A DNA stretch of 15,880 nt from Candidatus Aquidulcis sp. (GTDB taxonomy: Bacteria > Chloroflexota > Anaerolineae > Anaerolineales > E44-bin32). Every line of letters starts with the position of its first letter. Within the stretch, counting starts at the first letter, position 1. Location of the stretch: the NCBI GenBank assembly GCA_020723365.1, contig DYJB01000051.1, forward strand, positions 700 to 16,579, given 5' to 3'. A program made the translations under genes and the position numbers. Positions 14,476 through 15,880 of this stretch are shown one piece after another. The notes beneath the pieces were generated by a model. That model worked only from the letters and a program-made list of their open reading frames with translations, was not told where the DNA came from and ran no database searches.

Positions 14476-15880
14476 TCAACCCATCAAGATGATGTTCACG
14501 ATCCACTGCACGTCGAGCACGTCGACGGAGCCGTCACCATTGACGTCGGCTCGAGAGACGATGCCCGGGTCGGTCTCCGTTCCCAGGAACACGTTCACCG
14601 CCAGCTGGACGTCCACGACGTCGACGCGGCCATCCTGGTTGATGTCCGCCAAGGTAGGATCGGGCGTGGGAGAGGGTGTCGGCAGGGGTGTCGGGGTCGG
14701 GCCGGATCCCGAGAACGGAACATCGTAGGACCACTCGGGCCCAGCCGGCGATCCGCCTAGCGACAAGACGCCGTTGCTGGGCCCGGCACCGGCCCCGGAC
14801 GTTTCATATGCCGAGGTCCCGGCGTTCTCATTGAAGAGAAGCAGGGCGATGGTGCTGGCGTCTGCGGTGAAGGTGCTTGTCGGCAGATCGAAGTCCGCTG
14901 TGTAGCGCAAATTGTTCGAAACGCGCAGCTCGTCGATCCAGCCGCGGAACGGCGGATAGAGCGATGGATTGACATCGCTCTTGCGGGCGCCGAGGACCAG
15001 GTACGGATCGCTGACGGCGCAGGATTGCGTGCCGGAGGGCCCGCACAAGCTGAGGGGCACGCCCGCATCCGGGTAGGAGAGATCGCCACCCGGGCCGACG
15101 GCGTGCGCCTCAAGCCGACCGTCAATGAAGACCCACATTTCCCCATCGAGGACGGGCGTGCTGGTGCCGTTCCAGCGGTTGCGCACGACGGCGATGTGGT
15201 GCCACAGGCCGTCGTCGATGCGCGAGGTGGTGCACAGGGTTAGGCTGCCCGTCGCCGCCCCGGTGACCCCGACCACGATACGCCCGTCCGCCAGTGACAC
15301 ACCGTAGTCGCGGTCCTGGTTGAGGCGATCCCGGTCGAGGATCGTGTTGCCGTAGACCCAGTTGGTGTTTCCCCCGCAAGTCACGGCGCCGGCATCATTC
15401 TCCCCCGGCAAGGCCTTCATCCACCACTCGAGCGTGAAGTCGGTCGCCCCGACATCAATCGGCGGGCCGGAGTAGCCGTTGAGCGGATCGTCGACCGGGA
15501 TCTTCAGCCGATCCCCGTCCACGGCGCCAGACCCCGTGAAGCGCAGCGACGTGTTGTTGGTCGGGTAGTAGACGTGGTAGTCGTTTAGGATCGACGACCC
15601 CGGGGTCAGGAACGCGCCGTCGCGCTCCAAGCTGCCGCTGGTGTAGGCCGTCGGACCGACATGAACGGTCCAGCCTGTCAGCTTGACGCCTTCCAGGCTG
15701 ACGTAGGCGCCGTTGTACTTCAGGCTCCAGTGGACATGTGGGCCGGTGGCGTATCCGCCGGCACATACCTCGCAGGCGATCGATCCGAGCCGCGCGTTGC
15801 GCATGGCGCTTCCGCCGCCGACCAGGTTCTGCAGATGGTAATAGGACGTCACCCAGCCGGATCCGTGGTTGATCTCCATC
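14476..15880 (-). CDS. M23-peptidase/LamG/dockerin secreted protein (5' end beyond window)
   Basis: Partial: 467 residues visible, continuing past the right edge. Visible domains: the C-terminal half of an M23 (LytM/lysostaphin-like) metallopeptidase with SYYHLQ (His15) and ATGPHVHWSL (His48, His50), the catalytic and zinc-binding histidines; a LamG-like domain (about 111-355); a Pro/Thr linker (395-409); a type I dockerin (411-467) with two calcium loops. M23 enzymes cut peptide cross-links in peptidoglycan; whether this one is active needs the missing N-terminal zinc ligands. The LamG and dockerin closely match those of the SpoIID-domain protein, with 40 of 57 dockerin residues identical by eye and a conserved SLCG...C pair in LamG. 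It converges on the cohesin gene. Confidence 0.9.
   Translation of the reverse strand, partial: MEINHGSGWVTSYYHLQNLVGGGSAMRNARLGSIACEVCAGGYATGPHVHWSLKYNGAYVSLEGVKLTGWTVHVGPTAYTSGSLERDGAFLTPGSSILNDYHVYYPTNNTSLRFTGSGAVDGDRLKIPVDDPLNGYSGPPIDVGATDFTLEWWMKALPGENDAGAVTCGGNTNWVYGNTILDRDRLNQDRDYGVSLADGRIVVGVTGAATGSLTLCTTSRIDDGLWHHIAVVRNRWNGTSTPVLDGEMWVFIDGRLEAHAVGPGGDLSYPDAGVPLSLCGPSGTQSCAVSDPYLVLGARKSDVNPSLYPPFRGWIDELRVSNNLRYTADFDLPTSTFTADASTIALLLFNENAGTSAYETSGAGAGPSNGVLSLGGSPAGPEWSYDVPFSGSGPTPTPLPTPSPTPDPTLADINQDGRVDVVDVQLAVNVFLGTETDPGIVSRADVNGDGSVDVLDVQWIVNIILMG

Overview
The window is high-GC bacterial DNA. Three things suggest Chloroflexota, probably an Anaerolineae-type genome: long Pro/Thr linkers in secreted dockerin proteins, an archaeal/eukaryote-type prolyl-tRNA synthetase without an insertion domain, and a receiver-MinD (CpaE-like) fusion. 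This placement is inference; no rRNA, tRNA or other marker is present to confirm it. I found no insertion sequence, CRISPR array or tRNA gene.

Layout. (1) 1-1448, plus strand: the tail of a sugar-nucleotide epimerase followed by a family-4-like glycosyltransferase, the end of a surface-polysaccharide cluster. (2) 1535-7433, minus strand: a compact seven-gene operon read right to left. It runs from a consensus sigma-70-type promoter (TTGACA-17-TATAAT) through a MazG/dCTPase-like pyrophosphohydrolase, a metallophosphoesterase, a ParB-fold protein, an APH-fold kinase-like protein, a LOG/SLOG protein and prolyl-tRNA synthetase to an alpha-helical repeat protein. Most junctions overlap. Its leader holds a 22-codon proline-rich open frame, a terminator-like hairpin and an alternative pairing, as in a ribosome-controlled attenuator. 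(3) 7534-8658, minus: an orphan response-regulator/MinD-type ATPase fusion. (4) 8889-9296, plus: a small DUF1761-like membrane protein. (5) 9477-10979, minus: metK with its own promoter, a clear SAM-I riboswitch, an expression-platform terminator and a downstream terminator. (6) 11218-15880: a secreted SpoIID-domain/LamG/dockerin protein and a cohesin-domain protein on plus, converging with a partial M23-peptidase/LamG/dockerin protein on minus.

How the parts fit. Two loci are controlled by their leaders. metK senses its product SAM through a standard riboswitch. The mazG-proS operon appears set up to sense proline-tRNA charging through a leader peptide, which would make sense because proS is in the operon; this is the most novel proposal here. 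The right end encodes a small extracellular cohesin-dockerin set. Two secreted proteins with different peptidoglycan-related N-terminal domains share nearly the same LamG plus dockerin tail, and a stand-alone secreted cohesin lies between them, so they could assemble on the cell surface.
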